The notes under the pieces are model-generated. The model saw only the letters and a program-made list of their open reading frames with translations. It ran no database searches and was not told the DNA's origin. A stretch of 64,000 nt of DNA from assembly GCA_934481345.1 (NCBI GenBank), contig CAKSPF010000001.1:310001-374000 (forward strand), given 5' to 3'. Both the position numbers and the translations under genes were made by a program. Source of the stretch: an uncultured Clostridia bacterium. Lineage in GTDB: Bacteria; Bacillota; Clostridia; UMGS1810. Positions 52,501-61,976 of this stretch are shown here, piece by piece; within the stretch, counting starts at the first letter, position 1; each line of letters starts with the position of its first letter.

Positions 52501-55500
52501 ATGGCAAAAAAATTTAAAACCATGGATGGTAACAACGCTGCCGCATACTGCGCTTACGCATTTACGGAAGTTGCTGCTATCTATCCTATCACGCCGTCAT
52601 CAACTATGGCAGAAGTCGTAGATGAGATGAGCGCAAAAGGCCAGAAAAACATTTTTGGCGAAACAGTTGACGTTGTTGAAATGCAGTCCGAAGCAGGTGC
52701 TGCCGGTGCAGTTCACGGCTCGCTTCAGGCAGGTGCCCTCACCACTACATTCACAGCATCACAGGGCTTGCTCCTTATGATTCCGAACATGTACAAAATT
52801 GCAGGTGAATTGCTCCCTACAGTTTTTCATGTAAGTGCCAGAGCTCTTGCTGCTCACGCTCTTAACATCTTCGGAGATCACCAGGACGTTATGGCATGTC
52901 GTCAGACAGGCTTTGCTATGCTCGCTTCCGGTTCGGTACAGGAAGTTATGGATTTAGCAGGTGTTGCTCACCTCGCTTCAATCAAGAGCAGAGTTCCTTT
53001 CCTTCATTTCTTCGACGGTTTCAGAACTTCTCATGAAATTCAGAAGGTTGAAGTTATGGATTATGACGACCTTAAATCCCTCATTGACTGGGACGCTTTA
53101 AAAGCATTCAAGGATTCCGCTTTAAATCCTGAGCACCCGGTTCTCCGCGGTACGGCTCAGAACTCCGACATCTACTTCCAGGGCAGAGAAGCTGCTAACA
53201 AATTCTATGATGCAGTACCTGATGTAGTTGCCGATTACATGAAAGAAATCTCCAAAATCACAGGCAGAGATTACGCTCCGTTCACATATTACGGTGCAAA
53301 GGACGCTACAAAGGTTATCGTAGCTATCGGTTCTGTATGTGAAACTATAGAAGAAACAGTTGATTACTTAAACGCTGCCGGCAACAAAGTCGGCGTTGTA
53401 AAGGTTCACCTTTACAGACCGTTCTCCGCTAAGTATTTCTTTGACGTACTTCCGGAAACTGTTGAAAAAATCGCTGTTCTCGACAGAACAAAAGAACCCG
53501 GTTCACTCGGCGAGCCTCTTTATCTTGACGTATGCAACTTATTCTACGGCAAAGCTAAAGCTCCGGTTATTGTCGGCGGACGTTACGGTCTTGGTTCAAA
53601 AGACACCACACCTACACAGATTGTTGCAGTATACAATAATCTTGACAGCGCAAATCCGAAGAACGGATTTACAATCGGTATCGTAGATGATGTTACAAAT
53701 CTTTCACTTGAACTCCCTGCAAAGGTTAATGCTGCTCCCGAAGGAACAACACGCTGCAAATTCTGGGGATTCGGTTCCGACGGTACTGTAGGCGCTAACA
53801 AAGACGCTATCAAAATCATCGGTGACAACACCGACCTCTACGCTCAGGCTTACTTTGATTATGACTCAAAGAAATCCGGCGGTGTTACAATGTCGCATTT
53901 AAGATTCGGTAAAAAACCGATTAAATCCACCTACCTTCTTGACGAAGCAGACTACATTGCATGTCATAAGCCGGCATATCTCCATCAGTACGATGTACTC
54001 GAAGGCTTGAGAAAAGGCGGTACGTTCCTTCTCAACTGCGTATGGACTCCGGACGAACTTGAAGAAAAGCTCCCTGCACACGTTAAAAAGTATCTTGCTG
54101 AAAACGATATTGAATTCTACATTATAAATGCTGTTGACGTTGCAGTAAAAGTAGGTCTCGGTCCGAACAGAATAAACATGGTAACTCAGAGCGCATTCTT
54201 TAAACTTGCAAAGGTTATAGACTTTGACGAAGCTGTTACGCTTATCAAAGCTGCTATCAAAAAGACCTACGGCAAAAAAGGTGACGAAATCGTTAACATG
54301 AACTGTGCAGCAGTTGACGGTGCTATAGAAGCACTCAGGAAAGTTGACGTTCCGGCTTCCTGGAAAGACGCTGCAGACGAAGATACCGCTGATGATTCAA
54401 GACCGGCATTTATAAAGAACATTGTTGACCCGGTTAACGCTCAGAGAGGTAACAAGCTCCCTGTAAGCACATTTGTCGGAATGGAAGACGGTACTTTTGA
54501 AACAGGTACTTCTCAGTACGAAAAGAGAGGCGTTGCCGTTAATGTTCCTGATTGGGACAGCACAAAATGTATCCAGTGTAACCAGTGCTCGCTTGTATGT
54601 CCTCATGCTGCTATAAGACCTGTTCTTTTGACAGATGAAGAAGCTGCAACAAAGCCGGAAACATTTACAACATTAAAAGCTACAGGCTTTAACGGTCACC
54701 AGTTCCGTATCCAGGTTTCACCTAACGACTGCCTCGGCTGCGGTGTTTGTGCACAGGTTTGCCCTGCAAAGGAAAACGCTCTCGTTATGAAGCCTATCGA
54801 CGATGTTGTTGATGTGGAAGCTCCTAACTGGGATTACGCTATGACAATTCCTACAAAGCAGAATGAAATAGACATTGCAAAGAACGTTAAGAACTCTCAG
54901 TTTGCACAGCCGATGCTCGAATTCTCAGGCGCATGCGCAGGCTGCGGTGAAACACCTTATATCAAGCTTATTACACAGCTCTTCGGTGACAGAATGATGG
55001 TTGCAAACGCTACAGGATGTACTTCAATCTGGGGCGGTTCCGCACCTTCAATGCCTTACACAAAGAATGCTGAAGGCAAAGGTCCTGCTTGGGCAAACTC
55101 ACTTTTCGAAGACAATGCTGAGTTTGGTCTTGGTATGGTTAAGGCTAATTCAAAAATCAGAAATACTCTTAAATCCAGAATGGAATCTGTAATGGGCGAC
55201 GTTAAACCCGAGCTTGCAGATGCATTCAAAGCATGGATTGCAGGTATGAATGACGCAAACGCTTCCAAAGCTGCTGCAAAAGATATAATCACTCTTATCA
55301 AAGACGCTGATATGTCTAACGCTGCTATCAAAGAAATCGCTGACAGAACAGACTTCCTCGTTAAGCGTTCACAGTGGGTATTCGGCGGCGACGGCTGGGC
55401 ATACGATATCGGTTACGGCGGTCTTGACCACGTTATCGCATCAAACGAAGATATTAACATTTTTGTTGTTGATACAGAGGTATATTCAAACACAGGCGGA

Positions 55501-56022
55501 CAGTCATCCAAAGCTACACCTACAGGTGCTGTTGCTAAATTTGCCGCTTCCGGTAAAAAGGTTAAGAAGAAAGACCTCGGCATGATTGCTACTACCTACG
55601 GCTATGTATATGTAGCACAGATTGCTCTCGGTGCAAACCCGGCACAGGCTCTCAAAGCTATAAGAGAAGCTGAAGCTTATCACGGTCCTTCACTCGTTAT
55701 TGCTTACGCACCGTGCATTAACCACGGTATCAAGGCAAAGGGCAACATGGCTAACTCCATTGCCGAAGAGAAGAAAGCCGTTGACACAGGTTACTGGCAT
55801 CTTTGGAGATACAATCCGCTTCTTGCAGACGAAGGCAAGAATCCGTTTGTTCTTGACTCCAAAGAACCTACAGGCAAGATTATAGACTTCCTCATGGGTG
55901 AAAACCGTTACCTCATGCTCAAGAAAGCTTATCCGGACGTTGCAGATCAGATATTTGCAAAAGCTGAGAAAGACCTTATAGACAGATATGAAGTTTATAA
56001 GAGAAAAGCACAGGAAATCTAA
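52501..56022 (+). CDS. nifJ: Pyruvate:ferredoxin (flavodoxin) oxidoreductase
   Basis: A 1173-aa single-chain enzyme that oxidises pyruvate with CoA to acetyl-CoA and CO2 and reduces ferredoxin, a central step in anaerobic fermentation. The N-terminal part starts with AYAFTEVAAIYPITPSSTMA (pyruvate site). Two [4Fe-4S] motifs are near residues 690-702 (CIQCNQCSLVCP) and 743-755 (CLGCGVCAQVCP). The thiamine-diphosphate domain follows, with CAGCGETPY near 811 and the GDGWAYDIGYGG block near 965. Length is normal. Codon choice is more uniform than in neighbouring genes, consistent with high expression. ATG 52501 follows AGGAGGTC. Confidence 0.97.
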   Translation: MAKKFKTMDGNNAAAYCAYAFTEVAAIYPITPSSTMAEVVDEMSAKGQKNIFGETVDVVEMQSEAGAAGAVHGSLQAGALTTTFTASQGLLLMIPNMYKIAGELLPTVFHVSARALAAHALNIFGDHQDVMACRQTGFAMLASGSVQEVMDLAGVAHLASIKSRVPFLHFFDGFRTSHEIQKVEVMDYDDLKSLIDWDALKAFKDSALNPEHPVLRGTAQNSDIYFQGREAANKFYDAVPDVVADYMKEISKITGRDYAPFTYYGAKDATKVIVAIGSVCETIEETVDYLNAAGNKVGVVKVHLYRPFSAKYFFDVLPETVEKIAVLDRTKEPGSLGEPLYLDVCNLFYGKAKAPVIVGGRYGLGSKDTTPTQIVAVYNNLDSANPKNGFTIGIVDDVTNLSLELPAKVNAAPEGTTRCKFWGFGSDGTVGANKDAIKIIGDNTDLYAQAYFDYDSKKSGGVTMSHLRFGKKPIKSTYLLDEADYIACHKPAYLHQYDVLEGLRKGGTFLLNCVWTPDELEEKLPAHVKKYLAENDIEFYIINAVDVAVKVGLGPNRINMVTQSAFFKLAKVIDFDEAVTLIKAAIKKTYGKKGDEIVNMNCAAVDGAIEALRKVDVPASWKDAADEDTADDSRPAFIKNIVDPVNAQRGNKLPVSTFVGMEDGTFETGTSQYEKRGVAVNVPDWDSTKCIQCNQCSLVCPHAAIRPVLLTDEEAATKPETFTTLKATGFNGHQFRIQVSPNDCLGCGVCAQVCPAKENALVMKPIDDVVDVEAPNWDYAMTIPTKQNEIDIAKNVKNSQFAQPMLEFSGACAGCGETPYIKLITQLFGDRMMVANATGCTSIWGGSAPSMPYTKNAEGKGPAWANSLFEDNAEFGLGMVKANSKIRNTLKSRMESVMGDVKPELADAFKAWIAGMNDANASKAAAKDIITLIKDADMSNAAIKEIADRTDFLVKRSQWVFGGDGWAYDIGYGGLDHVIASNEDINIFVVDTEVYSNTGGQSSKATPTGAVAKFAASGKKVKKKDLGMIATTYGYVYVAQIALGANPAQALKAIREAEAYHGPSLVIAYAPCINHGIKAKGNMANSIAEEKKAVDTGYWHLWRYNPLLADEGKNPFVLDSKEPTGKIIDFLMGENRYLMLKKAYPDVADQIFAKAEKDLIDRYEVYKRKAQEI

Positions 56023-56059
56023 TTTCAGATTTAATTTTGAAATAAATAAATTGCTGCAT

Positions 56060-56090
56060 TTTGGCGGACTTTTTACAAGTCCGCCAAAAT
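56060..56090 (+). terminator. Intrinsic terminator after the PFOR gene
   Basis: TTTTGGCGGACTT (56060-56072) and AAGTCCGCCAAAA (56078-56090) form a perfect 13-bp stem. The following bases (TTGCATTATATT) are only moderately T-rich. Confidence 0.7.
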
Positions 56091-56199
56091 TGCATTATAT
56101 TAATAAGTATTATGTGTCATTTTTGTGCGTAATATAAATATACTTAAAGACATACATAACTATTATAAAGAATTTGTTATAAGGCGGTTGGTTTAATAA

Positions 56200-57990
56200 A
56201 TGAATTCAGACGGAGCAAAAAAGAAACATTTTAGCAAAAAACGGATTGTTATATCTATTATATGCATAATTGCTGTACTTGCCGCAGGAATGTTGGTTTA
56301 TGCAGCCTCACAGCTAAAATATGAAAACATTTACAAGGGCATATCAATCGGAAACATAAACGTAGGCGAAATGACAAAAGCAGAAGCCGAAAATGCGGTT
56401 AATAAATATGCAAAGCAATATAATGACCTGAAGCTGAGCTTTAAATGCCAAGACATAGAATTTGATGTTCCCGTGTCGTCGCTGTCGTTTAAGGTGGACT
56501 CAAAAAAACTTGCCGACAAAGCATACAGAATAGGCAGAAGCAAAAGCAATATTAAAAATCTCAAAACTATTATATCCGGCAAAAAAAAGGGATATACAGT
56601 AAATTTTGATTTTTCATTTGATGAAGAACGGCTTCTTCTCATGGTAACCGAAGCCATTCAGGAAAAGACAACCGATTCAACACCTATGACGGTTGAAACA
56701 GGCACAGACAGACTTTATGTTACAAATGCCGTCAAAGGAAAAGGCGCGGATAACAAAAAAATAATATCCGATGTAAAAAGCATACTTTCTGATTTAAAAG
56801 AAAAAAACAAAACAATTAATGTTGAAATTATTGACACAAACGCAGACAATCTGACAGCAGACGAATTTTACAATGAATATAACAGAGAAGCCAAAAATGC
56901 TGTATATACAAAAACTGCCGACGGTCATAAAATAGAACCGGAAGTTGTCGGAATAACACTTGACAAGACCGAAGTAAAAAGAATACTCGAAGAAAACAAA
57001 AACAACACACAGACATATGAAATCCCCGCAAAAATAACGTATCCGTCCGTAACGGCAAAACAGCTTGAGGATAAATATGTAAACCATATCATAGCCTCAT
57101 ATACCACAAGCTTTGCCGGAAGCTCGGCAAACAGATGCGCCAACATAGCTCTTGCCGCATCAAAAATCAACGGTTATGTCGTTAACCCCGGAAAAAGATT
57201 TTCATACAATGCTGTCGTAGGTCCCAGAACCGCCGCGGCAGGGTTTAAAATCGCTCATGTATATGTAGGCAATCAGGTAGCAGACGGAATAGGCGGAGGT
57301 ATCTGCCAGGTATCCTCTACCCTTTACAATGCCGTTGTTCTTTCCGACTTAAAAATCGTTTCAAGAACAAATCACTCTATCCCTGTAGGATACACACCTC
57401 TCGGAAGAGATGCCACCGTTTCATACGGAAGCATTGATTTCGTCTTTGAAAACAACAAATCATATCCGGTAAGCGTAAAGGCAACCATAAGCGGACAACA
57501 GATAACCGTATCCATAGTCGGAACGGAAACGCCCGACTATACCGTGGAATTTGCAACGGAATATGTAAAAGCTATCCCCTATTCCACCGAAAAAGTAAAC
57601 GACAGCTCACTTGCCGACGGTCAAACCAAAACCGTTTCTGCCGGTTCAAACGGCTCTATAGTGAACAGCTACAGGGTTTACAAGAAAAACGGCAAGGAAA
57701 TTAACAGAAAATATGAAGCAAAGAGCACTTACAGTCCCGTATCCGCAAAAGTTATGGTCGGAACGGCAAAACCGGCAGCAGAACCAGTTCCGCAGCCAAA
57801 ACCGGCTGAACCGGCGCCTGCTCCGGAGCCGACAGTTCCTCAGGTCCCTGAAAATCCCGACATAAATGCACCGTCGGAAAACACACCGACCGACACACAA
57901 ACATCATCACCGACGGACAGCACACCGCAGCAAAAACCAAACACCGATTCCACACCGAAAGATAGCACGGACGATCCGTTGGATGTGTAA
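56200..57990 (+). CDS. VanW family membrane-anchored cell-wall protein
   Basis: A 596-aa protein. An N-terminal transmembrane helix (~14-32, IVISIICIIAVLAAGMLVYA) anchors it outside the membrane. Peptidoglycan-binding-like modules (~45-290, KGISIGNINVGEMTKAEAEN) come next. A VanW domain at ~300-435 includes SANRCANIALAASKINGYVV, NPGKRFSYNAVVGPRT and GIGGGICQVSSTLYNAV. A G5-like segment (~445-515) and a Pro/Thr-rich tail (~525-596) follow. VanW-type proteins occur widely in clostridia and probably act on or bind the cell wall; the activity is not established. The gene is monocistronic and ends before a strong terminator. Confidence 0.9.
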   Translation: MNSDGAKKKHFSKKRIVISIICIIAVLAAGMLVYAASQLKYENIYKGISIGNINVGEMTKAEAENAVNKYAKQYNDLKLSFKCQDIEFDVPVSSLSFKVDSKKLADKAYRIGRSKSNIKNLKTIISGKKKGYTVNFDFSFDEERLLLMVTEAIQEKTTDSTPMTVETGTDRLYVTNAVKGKGADNKKIISDVKSILSDLKEKNKTINVEIIDTNADNLTADEFYNEYNREAKNAVYTKTADGHKIEPEVVGITLDKTEVKRILEENKNNTQTYEIPAKITYPSVTAKQLEDKYVNHIIASYTTSFAGSSANRCANIALAASKINGYVVNPGKRFSYNAVVGPRTAAAGFKIAHVYVGNQVADGIGGGICQVSSTLYNAVVLSDLKIVSRTNHSIPVGYTPLGRDATVSYGSIDFVFENNKSYPVSVKATISGQQITVSIVGTETPDYTVEFATEYVKAIPYSTEKVNDSSLADGQTKTVSAGSNGSIVNSYRVYKKNGKEINRKYEAKSTYSPVSAKVMVGTAKPAAEPVPQPKPAEPAPAPEPTVPQVPENPDINAPSENTPTDTQTSSPTDSTPQQKPNTDSTPKDSTDDPLDV

Positions 57991-57993
57991 ATA

Positions 57994-58037
57994 AAAAACC
58001 TCCGAAAAGGCAGTCAAACACCTTTTCGGAGGTTTTT
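57994..58037. terminator. Bidirectional terminator between the VanW and MATE genes
   Basis: AAAAACCTCCGAAAAGG (57994-58010) and CCTTTTCGGAGGTTTTT (58021-58037) form a perfect 17-bp stem with a 10-nt loop and serve two convergent genes. Confidence 0.92.
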
Positions 58038-58049
58038 GCAAACAAGTGA

Positions 58050-59372
58050 TTAATAGCTTTTTACAAGGCTTTTATAAAACCACAGTGACATCAGAGTTGA
58101 TATTGTCCAGCCTAGAGGCCACGAAAGCCATATTCCGGTAGATTTGAAAATATCGGATAATACAAACGTTAATATAACTCTTAAAATTAAATCCGTAAAT
58201 GTGGAGCCCATAAACATTTTCATTTTTCCCGCTCCGCGCAAAACACCGTCTGCCGCAAGCTTTGCCGCAACCACAAAATAAAACGGCGAAATTATTCTTA
58301 AAAATTCTATTCCCGTGTTCATTGCCGTTTTTGTAGGGTTGTCCAAAAACATATAAATAAAGTATTTTCCGAAAACAAAATATAACAAAACAAACGGTAT
58401 GCACAAAAGCCATACAATTTTAAGCCCCGCTCTGAAACCGCTGCGGACGCGCTCCGGCTTTTCTGCCCCGAGATTTTGTGCGGTAAAATTGGAAATGCCG
58501 TTTCCGAATGTAACAAACGACGTAACTACGAGGTTGTTCATTTTAACTGCTGCGGAATATCCGGCAATTACACCTGTTCCGAACAGATTGATAACGCTCT
58601 GTATTATAATATTTCCGACAGAAACAAAGCTCTGCTGCAAAATACTCGGTATTGCAATAATAGAAATCTTTCCCAAAAGCTCAAGAGAAAACAAACCTGC
58701 TTTTCCGTCGTCCTCAATACCTCTTAATCTTTTCAAAACAAAAATGACTGCCAAAATACAGCTTACACCCTGGCAAAGAAACGTAGCCCATGCAACGCCT
58801 GCAACGCCCATGTCAAAGGCAGTTACAAACAATATATCTACGGCAATATTTGCCGTGGATGAACACGCAAGAAAAACAAACGGTGTTTTTGAATCGCCGA
58901 GTGCAGAAAAAATACCCGTTGCCACATTATAAAAAAAGACAAACGGCAGTCCGTATATGTAAATATTAAGATACAGCATTGACGGCTTCATAATATTTGA
59001 CGGAGTATTAATAAGCTCCAGCAGATTTCTACACAAAAGCAATCCTGCCGTTATGAGCACGGCACACAGCACCGCACATGAAATCATTGTGGTATGCACC
59101 GCCGTTTTCATTTCTGAATACTTTTTTGCCCCGAAAAGCTGCGCCACTATTACCGAACATCCGATGTTGCAGCCAAAGGCTATGGCTATAAAAATAAGTG
59201 TGATTTCATAGCTGTTTCCCACTGCCGCAAGCGCATCTTCGCCCACAAATTTACCGGCAACAAAGCTGTCTGCGATATTATACAGCTGCTGAAATATTAT
59301 ACTTCCGAAAAGCGGAATACAAAAATCTCTTAAAACCTTTCCGGGATTTCCTACTGTTAAATCCTTGTTCAT
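58050..59372 (-). CDS. MATE family multidrug/cation antiporter
   Basis: A 440-aa protein from ATG 59372 behind GAGGGG. About twelve transmembrane helices in two repeats, starting IPLFGSIIFQQLYNIADSFV and GKFVGEDALAAVGNS, are the MATE signature. The family expels organic cations or drugs using an Na+ or H+ gradient. The gene stands alone; minus-strand TTTACT (plus 59425-59430), 17 bp and TAAAAT (plus 59402-59407) is a possible promoter. Confidence 0.92.
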   Translation of the reverse strand: MNKDLTVGNPGKVLRDFCIPLFGSIIFQQLYNIADSFVAGKFVGEDALAAVGNSYEITLIFIAIAFGCNIGCSVIVAQLFGAKKYSEMKTAVHTTMISCAVLCAVLITAGLLLCRNLLELINTPSNIMKPSMLYLNIYIYGLPFVFFYNVATGIFSALGDSKTPFVFLACSSTANIAVDILFVTAFDMGVAGVAWATFLCQGVSCILAVIFVLKRLRGIEDDGKAGLFSLELLGKISIIAIPSILQQSFVSVGNIIIQSVINLFGTGVIAGYSAAVKMNNLVVTSFVTFGNGISNFTAQNLGAEKPERVRSGFRAGLKIVWLLCIPFVLLYFVFGKYFIYMFLDNPTKTAMNTGIEFLRIISPFYFVVAAKLAADGVLRGAGKMKMFMGSTFTDLILRVILTFVLSDIFKSTGIWLSWPLGWTISTLMSLWFYKSLVKSY

Positions 59373-59443
59373 ATATATCCCCTCACTCTCATGCACATGT
59401 TATTTTACTGCAAACAAAGTGAAAAGTAAATACCTTTTGCAAT

Positions 59444-60265
59444 CTATATTTCAATTTTTTCAAAATACTGCCCGTCAGGCGCAAGCAATACCCCGACAGT
59501 ATAAAAATCATTTATTTTCTTGCTGCAGTCATCCGCATTTATAAAGGGATTTACACTTTTTGCCATTACGGCAAGTGCAGTGTGTCCGTCTTTGCCGTTA
59601 CCGAAAAGATAAAATCCGTTTTTATAAACCGACTCCATTACCTCCGTAACAAACAGTAAATGTCTGTATGCCGGAAGATTTACGGGCGGAATCATGGAAT
59701 TTATCATATACCATTCATATTTACCTGAAATATCCGTATTAAATTTTTCAAAATTCCGAACGGCATTTTCTATTCTTTTAAGCCATATTTTGTGTACATT
59801 CGCGTCGGTGGTTTGCGTTCGCTTTTTAATTTTTTCCAGAGCCTCTGTTCCTCTGAGTACCGGACTTATGACCTTAACTTCTCCGGTGTTTTCAAATGCT
59901 CCGTCAACCTCCCACACAAGCCCGGCAAAGCATTTTGCGGCAACTTTCACATCGGCGGTAGTAAAATTTTTTTTAACAAGCACAAATGTGTTTATTTCCT
60001 CCGGCAAATATCCCCTTTCGCCGAGAGAAGCAAGTGTCAGTTCCCTTTCGGACTGAGCAAGATTATCTTTAAATTCTATCGTATCTATGACGACAGGTGT
60101 ACCGAACGGTTTTTTGGCACTTAATCCGTACAGTTTATATATTACCCCTTCCTCCTGCTCTGCCAGTGTAAATCCGTATTTTATTTTAATTCCGTTTTCC
60201 CTTTCCGTCAGCTCCATATAGCCGTTTACTTCGTCATCAGACGGAATAAATATCAGTGTTTTCAA
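59444..60265 (-). CDS. Conserved-looking protein of unknown function
   Basis: A 273-aa protein starting at TTG 60265, 8 nt after AGGGGG. The first ~110 residues are beta-rich (KTLIFIPSDDEVNGYMELTE), the rest helical with a clear block YEWYMINSMIPPVNLPAYRHLLFVTEVM and a Gly-rich turn LFGNGKDGHTALAVM. There is no signal peptide, membrane helix or known catalytic motif. I do not recognise it. It may be a cytoplasmic protein acting at the spore or cell envelope, judging only from its neighbours (VanW, MATE), which is weak evidence. Confidence 0.65.
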   Translation of the reverse strand: MKTLIFIPSDDEVNGYMELTERENGIKIKYGFTLAEQEEGVIYKLYGLSAKKPFGTPVVIDTIEFKDNLAQSERELTLASLGERGYLPEEINTFVLVKKNFTTADVKVAAKCFAGLVWEVDGAFENTGEVKVISPVLRGTEALEKIKKRTQTTDANVHKIWLKRIENAVRNFEKFNTDISGKYEWYMINSMIPPVNLPAYRHLLFVTEVMESVYKNGFYLFGNGKDGHTALAVMAKSVNPFINADDCSKKINDFYTVGVLLAPDGQYFEKIEI

Positions 60266-60323
60266 TTCAAATTCCCCCTCTGTTAATCATATGACAGCGT
60301 AAAGCAAATATTGTGCCGAAAAT

Positions 60324-60352
60324 TTGACTTTATATTATGATAACTGTATAAT
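60324..60352 (+). promoter_or_regulatory. Promoter of rlmD
   Basis: TTGACT (60324-60329), a 17-bp spacer and TATAAT (60347-60352). Transcription should begin near 60359, which leaves a leader with TTTGGAG at 60371-60377 as the only ribosome binding site. Confidence 0.8.
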
Positions 60353-60386
60353 AGACACAGTTTAATATGTTTTGGAGTTGATTGAC

Positions 60387-61748
60387 ATAGATAAAAATTA
60401 TGAAACAATTACGGAAATATGCGATGTTGCGTCAAACGGTGACGGAATAGCAAAAATAGACGGTTATCCCCTCTTTATAAAAAATGCCGTTACGGGTGAC
60501 AGGCTGAAAATTAAAGTGACAAAAACCAACAAGAATTACGGTTTTGCCAAAATTCTTGAAATACTATCCCCCTCGCCGCACCGCAGAGAGCCTGCGTGCA
60601 AATACTTTGAAAAATGCGGCGGATGCGATTTTATGCATATTGATTACGAATATCAGCTGAAGCTGAAAAAAAGCTTTGTAACAGGCAATATGCAGAGAAT
60701 AGGCGGATATGCGGCGGACGAATACAGCTTTGAGGGCATATTCGGTGCAAAAAACACTCTCAGCTACAGAAACAAGGCTCAGTTTCCCGTCGGCATACAA
60801 AATCAAAAAGCGGTTTGCGGTTTTTACTCCAAAAAAAGCCATGATATTGTTGCCTGCAATAACTGCCTTATTCAAAACGAAGATATAAACAAGGCTGTTT
60901 CAATAATACTAAGCTATATAAATGACTGCCGGATAAGCGTCTATGATGAAAACACCCACAGAGGTATAATGAGGCACCTGTATATCCGAAGCGGCACAAA
61001 AACCAACGAGCTTATGGCTGTATTGGTCACAAATACGGAAAAACCGCTTAAGAACGAAAAAGAGCTTATCAACAGGCTCAAAGCCCTGCCGAACATGACG
61101 TGCATTGTGCAAAACATAAATACGCGCAAGGGTAACCTTGTTTTGGGAGAAAAAAACAGAATATTATACGGCAGCGGATATATCACATCATGCATAGGAA
61201 ATCTGAAGTTCAAAATTTCTCCGCACAGCTTTTTTCAGATAAACGGCGAACAAACCGAGGTTTTATATTCAAAGGCGCTGGAATATGCGGATATTAAAAG
61301 CGGAGAAACCGTATTCGACCTGTACTGCGGAACAGGAAGCATCTCGCTGTTTCTTGCACAAAAGGCAAAAAAAGTTATCGGTGTGGAAATAGTTGAACAG
61401 GCTGTCAGAAACGCAATTGAAAACGCCGAACTAAATAACATGGACAATGCCGAATTTTATGCCGGTGACTGTGCCGAAACGGTAAAAAGACTGATTAAAA
61501 ACGGTGAAAAAGCCGATATTGTGGTGGTTGACCCTCCGCGCAAGGGCTGCAGCGAAGATCTTTTAAACCTGATACATGAAATGTCTCCGAAAAAGCTTGT
61601 GTATGTGTCTTGCAACAGCGCAACTTTGGCACGCGACACCGCCTTGCTGAAAGAATACGGATATATTCTTGATAAGCTGTGTGCAGTAGATATGTTTCCG
61701 ATGTCGGTTCATACAGAATGTGTCGCAGTGCTGTCATGTACAAAATAA
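60387..61748 (+). CDS. rlmD: 23S rRNA (uracil-5-)-methyltransferase RlmD, probable AUA start
   Basis: About 453 aa. An N-terminal TRAM RNA-binding domain (VASNGDGIAKIDGYPLFIKN) comes first. Cysteines in CKYFEKCGGCDFMH, plus one in VACNNC, should bind a [4Fe-4S] cluster. The SAM-binding motif is DLYCGTGSISLFLAQ, followed by VDPPRKGC and the catalytic Cys in YVSCNSATLARD. It methylates a uracil of 23S rRNA. The open frame reaches TTG 60372 and TTG 60378, but the only Shine-Dalgarno (GGAG 60374-60377) overlaps or touches them. ATA at 60387 lies 9 nt after it and gives the usual short N-terminus (DKNYETITEI). I place the start there; it needs checking. Confidence 0.9.
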   Translation: MDKNYETITEICDVASNGDGIAKIDGYPLFIKNAVTGDRLKIKVTKTNKNYGFAKILEILSPSPHRREPACKYFEKCGGCDFMHIDYEYQLKLKKSFVTGNMQRIGGYAADEYSFEGIFGAKNTLSYRNKAQFPVGIQNQKAVCGFYSKKSHDIVACNNCLIQNEDINKAVSIILSYINDCRISVYDENTHRGIMRHLYIRSGTKTNELMAVLVTNTEKPLKNEKELINRLKALPNMTCIVQNINTRKGNLVLGEKNRILYGSGYITSCIGNLKFKISPHSFFQINGEQTEVLYSKALEYADIKSGETVFDLYCGTGSISLFLAQKAKKVIGVEIVEQAVRNAIENAELNNMDNAEFYAGDCAETVKRLIKNGEKADIVVVDPPRKGCSEDLLNLIHEMSPKKLVYVSCNSATLARDTALLKEYGYILDKLCAVDMFPMSVHTECVAVLSCTK

Positions 61749-61859
61749 AACGGTGTTTTTCGTCAAATATTTTTAACAATTTAGATATAATTACTATTAA
61801 ACCTATGCTTAAACTATGCAAATCAGTAAAATTGACGTGGTTTTTTTTCGATAATGATA

Positions 61860-61888
61860 TTGTTTTTTTTTTGAAAATATTGTATAAT
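61860..61888 (+). promoter_or_regulatory. Probable pckA promoter
   Basis: TATAAT at 61883-61888 with TTGTTT at 61860-61865, 17 bp apart. The -35 is weak; the start codon is about 90 bp downstream. Confidence 0.5.
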
Positions 61889-61976
61889 TATTGTGGTTGG
61901 GTTTAAATGCCAACCGTGAAAAAAGGCAGATTTTGTATTTAAAGAAAACAAATAATATAAGAAAGAGGTAATTACA

